This document shows positions 34,668 through 43,579 of a stretch of 64,000 nucleotides of DNA, one piece after another. The notes below the pieces were generated by a model. The model was not told where the DNA came from, searched no databases, and saw only the letters and a list, made by a program, of their open reading frames with translations. This DNA comes from Anaeromassilibacillus senegalensis (GTDB taxonomy: Bacteria > Bacillota > Clostridia > Oscillospirales > Acutalibacteraceae): NCBI RefSeq assembly GCF_001261775.1, contig NZ_LN868536.1, positions 650,156 through 714,155 of the forward strand, given 5' to 3'. Both the position numbers and the translations under genes were made by a program. Numbering within the stretch: position 1 is the stretch's first letter; each line of letters starts with the position of its first letter.

Positions 34668-35570
34668 TCAAAGCGTTTGTAAAAGGGCGCGAACGTCGTC
34701 TCCGGACGCCAGCCATTCCTGGAAGGCGGAGGCACTGCCGGCTGCGAGCCCCGTTTTAAAAGCGGTCCGGTAGTCGCCGGACTGCAAATATCCGGCGAGA
34801 AAACCCGCCACCATGGAGTCGCCTGCGCCGACGGAATTGACAACCTTGCCGCACGGCGGCAGGCTTTTGCAGATGGACCCGTTTTCGTCCACCAGGATTG
34901 CGCCGTTGCCCGCCATGGAGATTAGGACGTTGCGCGCGCCCTGTTCCTGCAGCTTTTTGGCATGCAGGATGATTTCTTCGTCCGTTTCCAGTACTTTACC
35001 AAAGAGCTCGCCCAGTTCATGGTTGTTTGGCTTGATCAGGAAGGGCCGGTACTTCAGAACATTTTTTAAGAGGTCCCCAGTCGCATCCACCACCACAAGG
35101 ATGTTTCTGTTTTGGAGACGCTCCAGAATCTTCTCGTAAACGTCCGGCGGCAGCGTGTTGGGAATACTACCCGCCAGCACCAGGATGTCGTTTTCGTTGA
35201 GTTGGTTCAGCTTTTGATACAGCGCCGACAGATCGGCGGCAGAAAGATGCGGCCCCTGCCCGTTGATCTCGCTTTCCTGCTCCGCTTTGATTTTCACATT
35301 GATGCGGGAAAAGCCGTCCGCAACGCGGATGAAATCGGTGTGGCATCCGTTTTGGTCCAGCAGGCGGCTGATTTCCGTCCCGGTAAAGCCCGAGATAAAA
35401 CCCAGCGCGGTACTTTCAACGCCGAGGTTTCGCAGCATAATGGATACGTTAATTCCCTTACCGCCGGGATAGAGCTCCTCTTTTTCCGTACGATTGACGC
35501 TGCCGAGCGCCAAAGAGGGGAGGTGCACGATATAATCGAGGGATGGATTGAATGTCACGGTGTAAATCAT
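34668..35570 (-). CDS. fruK: 1-phosphofructokinase
   Basis: A 300-residue PfkB-family sugar kinase. The start MIYTVTFNPSLDYIV is typical of FruK/LacC. The sugar-side signature is YPGGKGINVSIMLRNLG and the ATP/anion-hole signature is NSVGAGDSMVAGFLAG with the catalytic Asp. It converts fructose 1-phosphate to fructose 1,6-bisphosphate. Its ATG overlaps the fruR stop by 4 bp, and fruA follows 32 bp downstream, so the three genes are one operon. Confidence 0.93.
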   Translation of the reverse strand: MIYTVTFNPSLDYIVHLPSLALGSVNRTEKEELYPGGKGINVSIMLRNLGVESTALGFISGFTGTEISRLLDQNGCHTDFIRVADGFSRINVKIKAEQESEINGQGPHLSAADLSALYQKLNQLNENDILVLAGSIPNTLPPDVYEKILERLQNRNILVVVDATGDLLKNVLKYRPFLIKPNNHELGELFGKVLETDEEIILHAKKLQEQGARNVLISMAGNGAILVDENGSICKSLPPCGKVVNSVGAGDSMVAGFLAGYLQSGDYRTAFKTGLAAGSASAFQEWLASGDDVRALLQTL

Positions 35571-36337
35571 GTGGAGATAGTCTCCTTTCCGGGGATGGTT
35601 TCAATGACCTTGGTGCGCGTGCCGAATTGCTTTTCGGAGAGGGTAGTGGTGATGATCTCCGCGCTGGACAGCTCCGCAAAGGTCACGGAAAACAGTTGGT
35701 TGAATTTGGACGCATCTGCCAAAACAAAGCAGCGGTTGCTGTGCAGCATGGCTTCGGTTTTAACGCGGGCTTCGTCGATGTCCGGCGTGGTATAGCCTGC
35801 CTGCAAGCTGACGCCGTTTGTCCCAAAGAATCCGACCGAGAAGCGGAAGCGCTGCAGGCTGTGGACCGCCTCCGTGCCGATGATTGCTTCGGTCACCGCT
35901 TTGATGGTTCCGGCGATCACATGTGTTTTCATGCCCTTTTGTGCCAGCTTGCGCGCATGGACAATGCCGTTTGTCACATAAACCGCATTTTGTTCTGTCA
36001 GGTAGTCGATCATCAATTCTGTGGTTGTTCCGGCGTCCAGGAAGACAAAATCGTTTTTATTGACCAGGGACGCGGCATACTGCGCGATGCTGTGCTTATC
36101 CTCAACGTGAAGGCTGTGTTTGACAGCGGTTTCGTCCTCCGTCACTTTCAGAATACCGCTGATGGCGGTTGCCCCGCCGTGTACTTTGTTCAGCCGGCCC
36201 ATCCGGTGCAGCATGGTCAGATCGCGCCGGATGGTGGATTCTGAGGTGTGCAGCAGCTCTGTCAGTTCTATCACGGAGACCGCCTTTTTTTCCTCCAGCA
36301 TTTTTAAAATGGCCGCATGCCGTTCTTCTGTCAGCAT
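35567..36337 (-). CDS. fruR: DeoR/GlpR-family regulator of the fructose operon
   Basis: A 256-residue DeoR-type repressor. The N-terminal helix-turn-helix covers ILKMLEEKKAVSVIELTELL and SESTIRRDLTML. The C-terminal sugar-phosphate sensor has FLDAGTTTELMIDYL and GTNGVSLQAGYTTPD. FruR-like members release DNA on binding fructose 1-phosphate or a related sugar phosphate. ATG 36337 has AAAGGAAG upstream; the longer frame starts inside the promoter. Repeated TGATTGA and TGACT half-sites around the -35 element are candidate operators for autoregulation. Confidence 0.9.
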   Translation of the reverse strand: MLTEERHAAILKMLEEKKAVSVIELTELLHTSESTIRRDLTMLHRMGRLNKVHGGATAISGILKVTEDETAVKHSLHVEDKHSIAQYAASLVNKNDFVFLDAGTTTELMIDYLTEQNAVYVTNGIVHARKLAQKGMKTHVIAGTIKAVTEAIIGTEAVHSLQRFRFSVGFFGTNGVSLQAGYTTPDIDEARVKTEAMLHSNRCFVLADASKFNQLFSVTFAELSSAEIITTTLSEKQFGTRTKVIETIPGKETIST

Positions 36338-36358
36338 GGTATCACTTCCTTTGACTTT

Positions 36359-36387
36359 ATAATACAGCCAAAAACAGTCATAGTCAA
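36359..36387 (-). promoter_or_regulatory. Promoter of the fruRKA operon
   Basis: On the minus strand TTGACT (36382-36387) and TATTAT (36359-36364) are 17 bp apart. Just upstream, two TGATTGA copies and a TGACT-ATGACT repeat resemble DeoR-type half-sites. Confidence 0.75.
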
Positions 36388-36553
36388 TCAAATTCAATCA
36401 GAAAAGTGACGAAAATCGGTCATGAGCTTTGTGTAAAACAGCAGATCCCTTGCTTTGTTATCTGCATTTTGGTTAGTATGACGGAAAGTGATTTGCCAAT
36501 GACTGATTATGACCGGAAAAGACGGGAGATATACAAAGTTTTCTGCACGTCGG

Positions 36554-36582
36554 TTGTATTTTTACCAGAAATCGGATATGAT
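36554..36582 (+). promoter_or_regulatory. Promoter of the aminopeptidase gene
   Basis: TTGTAT (36554-36559) and TATGAT (36577-36582) are 17 bp apart, 50 bp before the ATG at 36632. The rest of the gap between the divergent genes (36388-36553) shows no gene. Confidence 0.6.
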
Positions 36583-36631
36583 AAGCAGGAATGAAGCAGA
36601 TGACTCTGCGGCGGAAAAGAGGTAGATTGCA

Positions 36632-37873
36632 ATGATTTCACAAAAGTTGTTGAGAAAATATGCGGAGCTGGCGGTACGCGTCGGCGTCAATGTGCAAAAG
36701 GGCCAGCTGATGGTTTTGAATACCCCTGTAGACTGCGCGGAATTTGCGCGTTTGTGCGTGGAAGAAGCATACCGTGCCGGTGCGGGGGAAGTACAGGTCA
36801 ACTGGATGGATGAGCAGACCGACCGGCTCCGTTATGAATATGAAGAGCAGGATACGCTGACGGAAATCGCTCCCTGGCGGGTGGAACAAAAACAGAATAA
36901 TATTGATAGAAAATGCTGTTTTCTGCACATAAAATCCAGTACACCCGGCCTGCTGGGACATATCCCCGGCGAAAAACTGCAGGCGGTGCGCATCGCGCAG
37001 GAGCACGCCTTTGAAAAGTTTGAAGCCTATACCATGGCAAACCATGGACAATGGAGTATTGTTGCGGTCCCCACAGCCGCATGGGCGCAAAAGGTTTTTC
37101 CGGAGTTGAAAGAGGCGGACGCCGTCGACGCACTTTGGAAGGCGATACTGGCGGGGGTTCGCATATCCGAGGACAACGACCCGGTTGCCGAGTGGCGCGC
37201 CCATGAGGACAGCCTGATGGATCACAGCCGCAGGCTGAATCAGTTTCACTTCCGTGCGCTGCATTTTACCAATGGAAAGGGAACCGATCTGACCGTCGGA
37301 CTTGCGCCAAAGCATGTCTGGCAAGGGGGCTGTTCCAAAGCGGACAACGGCGCGGTCTTTGCGCCGAATATGCCTACGGAAGAGGTGTTTACCGCGCCCG
37401 ACAAATACCATGTGGACGGAAAAGTATATGCCACGAAACCGCTGAACTATCAGGGCAAAATGGTTGAAAACTTCTGGTTTGCCTTTGAAAATGGCAAGGT
37501 GGTGGACTATGGTGCGGAAAAAGGCGTGGATGCGCTCAAAAACCTGGTGGAGTTTGACGAGGGCAGCGCGTACCTGGGTGAGGTTGCGCTGGTGCCCTAT
37601 GATTCCCCGATTTCCCGTTCCGGCATCCTGTTCCTGACAACGCTCTTCGATGAAAACGCATCTTGCCACCTGGCATTGGGGGCGTCCTATCCGGAAAACA
37701 TCGAGGGCAGCGCATCAATGGATCGGAAAGAGCTGGAATCGGCTGGCGCGAATGCTTCCAAAGAGCACTGCGACTTTATGTTTGGCAGTGAAGATATGCA
37801 GATTGCCGGAATTTTGCCCGACGGCGGAGAAATACCGGTGTTCCGGAACGGGAACTTTGCGCTTCCGGAATGA
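36632..37873 (+). CDS. M29-family aminopeptidase
   Basis: A 413-residue metallo-aminopeptidase of the AmpS/PepS/AP-T family. Expected metal-ligand regions are present: MPTEEVFTAPDK with its Glu, EGSAYLGEVALVP with its Glu, FDENASCHLALGASY with its His, and KEHCDFMFGSEDM with a His and an Asp. Length equals the family norm. It is cytosolic and removes N-terminal residues from peptides, probably using two divalent metal ions. AGAGGT lies about 12 bp before the ATG. L-lactate dehydrogenase follows 31 bp downstream and may be co-transcribed. Confidence 0.92.
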   Translation: MISQKLLRKYAELAVRVGVNVQKGQLMVLNTPVDCAEFARLCVEEAYRAGAGEVQVNWMDEQTDRLRYEYEEQDTLTEIAPWRVEQKQNNIDRKCCFLHIKSSTPGLLGHIPGEKLQAVRIAQEHAFEKFEAYTMANHGQWSIVAVPTAAWAQKVFPELKEADAVDALWKAILAGVRISEDNDPVAEWRAHEDSLMDHSRRLNQFHFRALHFTNGKGTDLTVGLAPKHVWQGGCSKADNGAVFAPNMPTEEVFTAPDKYHVDGKVYATKPLNYQGKMVENFWFAFENGKVVDYGAEKGVDALKNLVEFDEGSAYLGEVALVPYDSPISRSGILFLTTLFDENASCHLALGASYPENIEGSASMDRKELESAGANASKEHCDFMFGSEDMQIAGILPDGGEIPVFRNGNFALPE

Positions 37874-37904
37874 TAAAAAGAAGCAAAGAAGAAGGAGTGA
37901 AACG

Positions 37905-38852
37905 ATGATGGTCAATATTCAAAAAGCGGCAATGATCGGTTGTGGCGCGGTCGGTGCGACGTCGGCCTTCAGCCTGGTGCAGAGCGGGCTGTTTTCCGAA
38001 CTGGTTTTAATCGACGCCAATCAGGAAAAGGCGGAAGGGGAGGCGATGGACCTCAACCACGGACTTCCTTTTGCACGGCCGATGAAGGTTTACGCCGGTA
38101 CCTACGACGATCTGGCGGATTGTTTTTTAATTATCATCACAGCGGGCGCGGCGCAAAAGCCGGATGAAACCCGCATCGATCTGGTTAATAAAAATGTGGC
38201 GATTTTTAAAAGCATTATCCCGGAGATTGTCAAGCGCAACACAGAGGGAATTCTGCTGGTGGTTTCCAATCCTGTAGATATTCTCACCTATGTGACACTG
38301 AAGCTTTCCGGGTTCCCGGCGAACCGGGTCATTGGCTCCGGCACGGTGCTGGATACAGCGCGCCTGAAATACCTGCTGGGCGAGCATCTGCATGTGGACA
38401 GCCGCAGCATCCACGCGTTCATCATCGGCGAGCACGGAGACAGCGAGCTGGCCGTATGGAGCAGCGCGAACGTCTCCGGCGTGGACCTGAACCACTTCTG
38501 TGAGCTGCGCGGCCACTACAACCACATGGAGGCGATGGAGCGTATCTATACCGACGTACGCGACAGTGCTTATGAGATCATCGAAAAGAAAGGCGCCACT
38601 TATTATGGCATTGCTATGGCAGTGCGGCGCATCTGCGAAAGTATTGTGCGCGACGAGCACTCCATTCTGCCGGTTTCCAGCCTGATCTGTGGCCACTATG
38701 GGCTGGGAGACGTCTGTATGGGCGTGCCCACCGTGGTGGGGCGCAACGGCGCGGAAACGGTGTTGGACATTCCGCTCAGCGGATTGGAGCAGCGCAAGCT
38801 GATGGCTTCGGCAGAAGCATTGCGCAAGGTTCTGGATGGAATTGAGCTGTAA
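37905..38852 (+). CDS. ldh: L-lactate dehydrogenase
   Basis: A 315-residue NAD-dependent dehydrogenase. The Rossmann motif is MIGCGAVGATSAF. The catalytic His is in IGEHGDSE, the substrate Arg region follows DLVNKN, and VVSNPVDILTY is typical of LDH/MDH. The loop AGAAQKPDETRIDL has Gln at the specificity position (AAQKP), as expected for lactate rather than malate dehydrogenase. It reduces pyruvate to L-lactate during fermentation. ATG 37905 has AAGGAGTG upstream; a second ATG follows at once. A strong terminator lies 22 bp after the stop. Confidence 0.92.
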   Translation: MMVNIQKAAMIGCGAVGATSAFSLVQSGLFSELVLIDANQEKAEGEAMDLNHGLPFARPMKVYAGTYDDLADCFLIIITAGAAQKPDETRIDLVNKNVAIFKSIIPEIVKRNTEGILLVVSNPVDILTYVTLKLSGFPANRVIGSGTVLDTARLKYLLGEHLHVDSRSIHAFIIGEHGDSELAVWSSANVSGVDLNHFCELRGHYNHMEAMERIYTDVRDSAYEIIEKKGATYYGIAMAVRRICESIVRDEHSILPVSSLICGHYGLGDVCMGVPTVVGRNGAETVLDIPLSGLEQRKLMASAEALRKVLDGIEL

Positions 38853-38874
38853 GATAGTAATGCAGTCATATTTG

Positions 38875-38909
38875 AAACACCCTCTCAGTATCTTTCTGAG
38901 AGGGTGTTT
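38875..38909 (+). terminator. Terminator after ldh
   Basis: AAACACCCTCTCAG (38875-38888) pairs with CTGAGAGGGTGTTT (38896-38909) and is followed by a T run. Confidence 0.88.
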
Positions 38910-38919
38910 TTGTTTGCAA

Positions 38920-38987
38920 AGGCTAACTTGTTCTTGACAAAATATGGGGGCGGGTCTATAATACCGATAGATAGCATAGGCTAACTT
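38920..38987 (+). promoter_or_regulatory. Promoter of the second feo operon with two AGGCTAACTT boxes
   Basis: TTGACA (38934-38939) and TATAAT (38957-38962) are 17 bp apart. Identical AGGCTAACTT boxes lie at 38920-38929, just upstream of the -35, and at 38978-38987, just past the expected start. AGGCTAACCT is a half of the DtxR/IdeR box as I recall it, so iron-dependent repression by a DtxR-type protein, such as the one at 13153, is a reasonable inference. Confidence 0.65.
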
Positions 38988-39018
38988 TTGGCGGCTTTGA
39001 GGAAGGGGATTTTGGGAA

Positions 39019-39249
39019 ATGACGCTTGACGAAGTAAAAATCGGTCACAGAACAAAGATTATAGCGGTTAACGGACAGGGCGCACTGCGCCGCCGTCTGT
39101 TGGATATGGGGCTGACGCCTCACACGGAGGTTATGGTGCGCAAGGTGGCGCCGATGGGAGACCCGATCGAGCTGCATCTGCGCGGTTATGAATTGACGCT
39201 TCGCGCCGACGATGCGAGGAACATAGAAGTGGAGGAAGAATCGCTATGA
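39019..39249 (+). CDS. feoA: FeoA-family protein, second copy
   Basis: A 76-residue SH3-like FeoA. Family pattern: TLDEVKIGHRTKII, then RRRLLDMGLTPHTEVMVRK, then GDPIELHLRGYELTLR. It is the partner of the FeoB encoded next, whose start overlaps its stop by 4 bp (ATGA). GGAAGGGG lies about 12 bp before the ATG. It differs from the copy at 13685, so the two systems are not a recent duplication. Confidence 0.9.
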   Translation: MTLDEVKIGHRTKIIAVNGQGALRRRLLDMGLTPHTEVMVRKVAPMGDPIELHLRGYELTLRADDARNIEVEEESL

Positions 39250-41249
39250 TGTTTGCGCTGGCGGGCAACCAAAATTGCGGAAAGACGACGCTGTTCAATC
39301 AGCTGACCGGTTCCAACCAGCACGTGGGGAACTTTCCGGGCGTTACGGTGGAGAGCAAGGAGGGCGTGATTCGTGGTTATAAAGACGACACGGTCGTGGA
39401 CCTTCCGGGCATTTACTCCCTTTCTCCGTATACGAATGAGGAGATCGTCACGCGGGACTTTCTGTTAAACCAGAATCCGGACGGCATTATCAACATCGTT
39501 GATGCGACCAACATCGAGCGCAACCTCTATCTGAGCATGCAGCTGATCGAACTCAATATCCCCATGGTAATCGCGCTGAATATGATGGACGAGGTACGCG
39601 CCAACGGCGGCACCATTAAAATTGCCGATCTCCAAAATGAATTGGGTGTGCCGGTGGTGCCGATCTCTGCCAGCAAAAACGAAGGCATCGACGAGCTGAT
39701 TGAAATCGCCGTCAAAACGGCGCGCCACAGGCAACGGCCCCGAAGGCAGGATTTCTGCTCCGGTGCGGTACATAGAGCGATCCACTCCATCGCGCATCTG
39801 GTGGAGGATCACGCAGACCGCATCCATGTACCACCGCGCTTCGCGGCGACGAAGCTGGTGGAAGGCGATTTGCCGATGCTGGAAAAGCTGCAGCTTTCTG
39901 AAAACGAAAAGGACATGGTGGAGCACAGCGTCACGGAGATGGAACAGGAACTGGGCACAGACCGCGAGGCGGCATTAGCCGATATGCGGTATACGTTCAT
40001 CGATCGCCTGTGCGCGGACTCCGTGGTCAAAAGCGGGGAGAGCAAGGAGCATGCCCGCAGCGTCCGGATCGACAATCTCCTGACGCATAAATATCTGGCG
40101 ATTCCTATATTCCTGGCGATTATGATGTTGATTTTCTGGCTGACCTTCGGTGTGATCGGTGCGTTTCTCAGCGATCTGCTTTCAGAGGGGATTGCCCTTG
40201 TGACCGATGCGACCAGCGCGGCGCTGACCGCCTATGGGATCAATCCGGTGGTGCATTCTCTGCTGATCGACGGCGTGTTTGCAGGCGTCGGCAGTGTGCT
40301 CTCTTTTTTGCCGACAATTGTCGTTCTGTTTTTCTTTCTCTCCATCCTGGAGGACAGTGGTTACATGGCGCGCGTCGCCTTTGTAATGGACAAGCTGCTG
40401 CGCAAAATCGGGCTTTCCGGACGCAGCTTTGTGCCGATGCTGATTGGCTTTGGCTGTTCGGTGCCCGCCATCATGGCAACCCGAACTCTTTCCAGTGAGC
40501 GCGACCGCAAAATGACTATTTTGCTGACGCCGTTTATGAGCTGTTCCGCTAAACTGCCGATCTACGGCATGTTCACCATGGCGTTTTTTCCAAAATACCG
40601 CGCGCTGGTGATGATCGGCCTGTATGTCTTTGGCATGTTGATGGGGATTGTCAGCGGCCTGATTCTCAAAGGAACGCTGTTTCATGGAAAACCGGTCCCG
40701 TTTGTAATGGAACTGCCCAATTACCGGCTGCCCAGCCCCAAAAGTGTCTGTATGCTGCTGTGGGATAAGGCGAAGGACTTTTTGACCCGTGCATTTACGG
40801 TGATCTTTGTGGCGACCATCATCATCTGGTTTCTGCAGAGCTTCGACACCCGGCTCAATCCGGTGACAAATGGAGACGCCGGTATGTTGGCTGGCATCGG
40901 CCGGTTTATCGCACCAGTTTTCGCGCCGCTTGGCTTTGGTGATTGGCGGGCTTCCACAGCGCTGCTGACAGGCTTTACCGCTAAGGAAGCGGTCGTGAGC
41001 ACCTTTGCAGTCCTCACAGGCACCAACACGGCGAATTTACCCGTTGCACTGGCGGGAATCTTTTCTCCGCTGGCGGCGTTGTCGTTTCTTGTTTTCACGC
41101 TGCTTTACACGCCCTGTGTGGCGGCGGTCAGTGCAGTGCGTCGGGAGATGAACAGCGGAAAAGCGGCGCTGGCAGTCGCCTTTTTCCAATCGGCGGTTGC
41201 ATGGGTTGCAGCGTTTTTGGTTTATCAGATCGGTTCCCTGTTTGTGTAA
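39246..41249 (+). CDS. feoB: FeoB ferrous iron transporter, second copy
   Basis: A 667-residue FeoB. The GTPase domain has G1 GNQNCGKTTL (residues 7-16), G2 Thr in GNFPGVTVE, G3 DLPGIYSL and G4 NMMDE. The membrane domain carries the gate motifs GFGCSVPAI and SCSAKLPIYG, the canonical FeoB pattern, and about ten helices. It takes up Fe2+ into the cytosol. It is followed by a FeoB-associated Cys-rich peptide gene, making the classical clostridial feoA-feoB-feoC-like order. It probably belongs to the iron-repressed operon starting at 38934. Confidence 0.93.
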   Translation: MMFALAGNQNCGKTTLFNQLTGSNQHVGNFPGVTVESKEGVIRGYKDDTVVDLPGIYSLSPYTNEEIVTRDFLLNQNPDGIINIVDATNIERNLYLSMQLIELNIPMVIALNMMDEVRANGGTIKIADLQNELGVPVVPISASKNEGIDELIEIAVKTARHRQRPRRQDFCSGAVHRAIHSIAHLVEDHADRIHVPPRFAATKLVEGDLPMLEKLQLSENEKDMVEHSVTEMEQELGTDREAALADMRYTFIDRLCADSVVKSGESKEHARSVRIDNLLTHKYLAIPIFLAIMMLIFWLTFGVIGAFLSDLLSEGIALVTDATSAALTAYGINPVVHSLLIDGVFAGVGSVLSFLPTIVVLFFFLSILEDSGYMARVAFVMDKLLRKIGLSGRSFVPMLIGFGCSVPAIMATRTLSSERDRKMTILLTPFMSCSAKLPIYGMFTMAFFPKYRALVMIGLYVFGMLMGIVSGLILKGTLFHGKPVPFVMELPNYRLPSPKSVCMLLWDKAKDFLTRAFTVIFVATIIIWFLQSFDTRLNPVTNGDAGMLAGIGRFIAPVFAPLGFGDWRASTALLTGFTAKEAVVSTFAVLTGTNTANLPVALAGIFSPLAALSFLVFTLLYTPCVAAVSAVRREMNSGKAALAVAFFQSAVAWVAAFLVYQIGSLFV

Positions 41250-41263
41250 GAAAGGATTTGTTT

Positions 41264-41431
41264 ATGCAGGCTTTGGATTATGGGATTCTGGCGGTTTTAT
41301 TCACGGCGGCTTTCTTTGCGGCACGGTATTCGTGGCGTCACAGGGGTTCCTGCGGCGGCTGTTCCGGCTGTGAAGGCTGCGCAAAAAAGGGCGCCTGTAA
41401 GAACTGTGACAAGCATACGCTTTCAAAATAA
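41264..41431 (+). CDS. FeoB-associated Cys-rich membrane peptide
   Basis: A 55-residue peptide. One N-terminal transmembrane helix (DYGILAVLFTAAFFAARYSW) is followed by a short Cys-rich tail (CGGCSGCEGCAKKGACKNC). This is the FeoB-associated Cys-rich family found after clostridial feoB, thought to help iron handling at the membrane. ATG 41264 has an AAAGGA site; it lies 14 bp after the feoB stop. A terminator follows. Confidence 0.88.
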   Translation: MQALDYGILAVLFTAAFFAARYSWRHRGSCGGCSGCEGCAKKGACKNCDKHTLSK

Positions 41432-41436
41432 ACTGG

Positions 41437-41464
41437 AAAAGCCCGGCCTTTAAGCCGGGCTTTT
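41437..41464 (+). terminator. Terminator of the second feo operon
   Basis: AAAAGCCCGGC (41437-41447) pairs with GCCGGGCTTTT (41454-41464), followed by TTTTTA. The gap to 41639 shows nothing else clear. Confidence 0.88.
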
Positions 41465-41639
41465 TAAATGGGATTGGCAGCACGGCGTAAAACCTGTGCT
41501 TTTTTTCATTTGTATGCGCTTGTATCCGTGTTAGCATTCTGTTGCATCGAGAAGATCGCTGGATTTTTCGTCTCTGAATGTAATAAGAGTTTTTTTTGCT
41601 ATATTGGCTGAAAGGCACTTAGAAACTGAGAGCGCAAAT

Positions 41640-42761
41640 CTATTTTTGATAAAACAGCTTGTCTTCGGCAAGGGACAACAATGGAAACATATCATTGTAT
41701 TGCTTTTGAATAAACATAGCGGCCCGTTTTTTATACAGCTTTTCTGCAAGCCGGTCCGCAATCGGCGTTAAAATGCGCTCATGGGCGCAGAGTACCGGAG
41801 AAACGGTTTGAAAGCTGCCGGTGGCCTGTTTGTTCAGACAGGCGCAATGATGGTTGCAGCGGTCCCGGATTGCGCAGCCGGAACAGGGTTCGCGCTCCTC
41901 TTCGTTGAGCAGATAGAGATTTTGTCTGCGTGCTTCGTCAATTCCACTGAAAACGTTGCCGATGCAGTACGCTTCTTCCCCCACAAACTGAACGCAGGGA
42001 TAGAGTGTTCCGTCCGGCGCGACGGAAATTTGCTTTTTACCAAGCTCGCACCGCTCAGCGCGGTAGTGCGTCCGGTGAATCCACGAAGAGATTTTTACTT
42101 CAAATGGAGAAAGATAGAATTTTTCTTCTGCAAGTGTTTTTTCTCGATACCATTTGGCAAGCAATTGATATTGACGTTCCAATTCCTCCAATGTGTCTTT
42201 GGTCCACGCGCCCGCATAGTCGATGGTACAGATTAAATAGCGAAATCCAAGGTTGTAAAGGTATTCCACGCCTTCCAGATAATGGGATACAGCGTTTGGC
42301 GGCACTGTCATCATGACCGGTGCATATGGGCGGTATTGGAGCAATAGTTTTGCCCTTGCCTCCAAATCGGCAAACGTGCCTGTCCCATCCGAATGAACAC
42401 GGTTTAAATCATGAGCGGGCTGTATCCCATCGTGGGACAATGCAATAAATATCTCGTGCTCCGCCGAGTAGCGTAGGAAGCTCTCATCAAGGAGCGTACC
42501 GTTTGTAGTGATTTTGTAATGAAAAGGGCCTTTTCCGTCCTTCTGCAGACCTTCCGCATAACGGACCGTCTCAACGATTCGCTCCCGGCACAAAAGCGGT
42601 TCGCCGCCGAAAAAGATGATGCCGCAGTGACTGCCGGTTCCGGCCGCCAGATTGACGGCCGCGCGCGCGACCTCTTCGCTCATGTAGTGTGTGTCCTGTT
42701 TGACATAGCAGTAACGGCAGGCAAGATTGCATGCATCGGTGAGATGAAGGGTAAAATGCAT
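41640..42761 (-). CDS. Radical SAM/SPASM enzyme, putative peptide or protein maturase
   Basis: A 373-residue radical SAM enzyme. The SAM cluster motif is CNLACRYC (Cys 11, 15, 18). The GGEP motif (IIFFGGEPLL) and TTNGTLL are present. The C-terminal SPASM domain has the expected cysteines: CELGKKQISVAPDGTLYPC, then CSGCAIRDRCNHHC and a late Cys, likely for two more Fe-S clusters. Enzymes of this type make thioether or other cross-links in peptides, or convert Cys/Ser to formylglycine. Its ATG overlaps the stop of the adjacent gene by one base (TGATG), so the proteins are made together. That points to the two paralogs upstream as substrates or partners. No sulfatase gene is seen nearby. Confidence 0.88.
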   Translation of the reverse strand: MHFTLHLTDACNLACRYCYVKQDTHYMSEEVARAAVNLAAGTGSHCGIIFFGGEPLLCRERIVETVRYAEGLQKDGKGPFHYKITTNGTLLDESFLRYSAEHEIFIALSHDGIQPAHDLNRVHSDGTGTFADLEARAKLLLQYRPYAPVMMTVPPNAVSHYLEGVEYLYNLGFRYLICTIDYAGAWTKDTLEELERQYQLLAKWYREKTLAEEKFYLSPFEVKISSWIHRTHYRAERCELGKKQISVAPDGTLYPCVQFVGEEAYCIGNVFSGIDEARRQNLYLLNEEEREPCSGCAIRDRCNHHCACLNKQATGSFQTVSPVLCAHERILTPIADRLAEKLYKKRAAMFIQKQYNDMFPLLSLAEDKLFYQK

Positions 42762-43540
42762 CAGATCACTCCTTCTCCCGCAAGCCAGGTGAGGAAGTCG
42801 CGGACCTGCTCGCGTAGCTGATCTTTCATTTGTTCTTTTTGCTCCGCTTCAAATTGTGCGAGGTATTCCTGATACTGTTCAGTATCCATTCCTACCTGGC
42901 TCCAATCAAAGTCTTTGAACTCATCAGTGGGATCATAGAACACGGCGACATCAGAAACCATACCGGACATTCGCTCTGCGGTGCCCTTCAGATCATAACT
43001 TCCAATTGTAGCTACGGGGTGCTTGTCTTCCGACCAGGCGCTGAAGTCCTGTTCGGAGACATATTCAAAACCGATTCCAATCTGTGAGTCGTATCCGTCC
43101 AAGTCCAGAGTACCATTCCAAGTACCGGGGGCGGGGCGATTTTCCCTAAAGCTGTAGAAGCTGGTTGCGGGGAACTCTCCGTGGATGGTTTTACTTCCTG
43201 AAAAATCCACGCCCTGTAAAATTGCTTCCTCACGGATAACCTGGGCGGCTTCCTCTTCAGAAAGGAACACGGGCGGAGAGACGCTATCACATCCAAAGGA
43301 ACTGCGTCCGTCGCCGTGCTCGAAGACCGGGATTTGCAGCCCGGGACCTTCACTGCGATCCATGCAGGCGCATAGCCCGCTCGTGATCGTAAAGGCCAGC
43401 GCCATACACATGACGGGTTTTGCACGCCAATGCTTTGGCAGCGCTTTCAGCAAGTTGGGAGAACGCACCGCTTCTTCCTGAACAGGATATCCAGGGATGC
43501 GATATGATTTTACGGCTGTTATTTTTATTTCCTGATCCAT
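42761..43540 (-). CDS. Membrane-associated protein, candidate rSAM substrate (copy A)
   Basis: A 259-residue protein of no family I can name. Residues 1-38 form a conserved polar leader (AVKSYRIPGYP, then LLKALPKHW). A hydrophobic stretch (42-56) ends in GLCAC (55-59), which looks like a lipoprotein or membrane anchor with a long cytosolic extension. Next comes a conserved block, PVFEHGDGRSSFGC then SVSPPVFLSEEEAAQVI (71-102). A beta-rich domain follows (GTLDLDGYDSQIGIGFEYVS), then VAVFYDP, then a helical tail ending LREQVRDFLTWLAGEG. ATG 43540 has AAAGGAG; an upstream ATG does not. It is paralogous to the gene at 43580 and coupled to the radical SAM gene. Confidence 0.75.
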   Translation of the reverse strand: MDQEIKITAVKSYRIPGYPVQEEAVRSPNLLKALPKHWRAKPVMCMALAFTITSGLCACMDRSEGPGLQIPVFEHGDGRSSFGCDSVSPPVFLSEEEAAQVIREEAILQGVDFSGSKTIHGEFPATSFYSFRENRPAPGTWNGTLDLDGYDSQIGIGFEYVSEQDFSAWSEDKHPVATIGSYDLKGTAERMSGMVSDVAVFYDPTDEFKDFDWSQVGMDTEQYQEYLAQFEAEQKEQMKDQLREQVRDFLTWLAGEGVI

Positions 43541-43579
43541 AACATTCTCCTTTCCGAGGATTTTCATCCGGCTTTTTTC

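Noticed and set aside
41640..42761. Plain anaerobic sulfatase-maturating enzyme
   Set aside because: The sequence layout is compatible, but no sulfatase gene is nearby and the gene is translationally coupled to an unrelated paralog pair.
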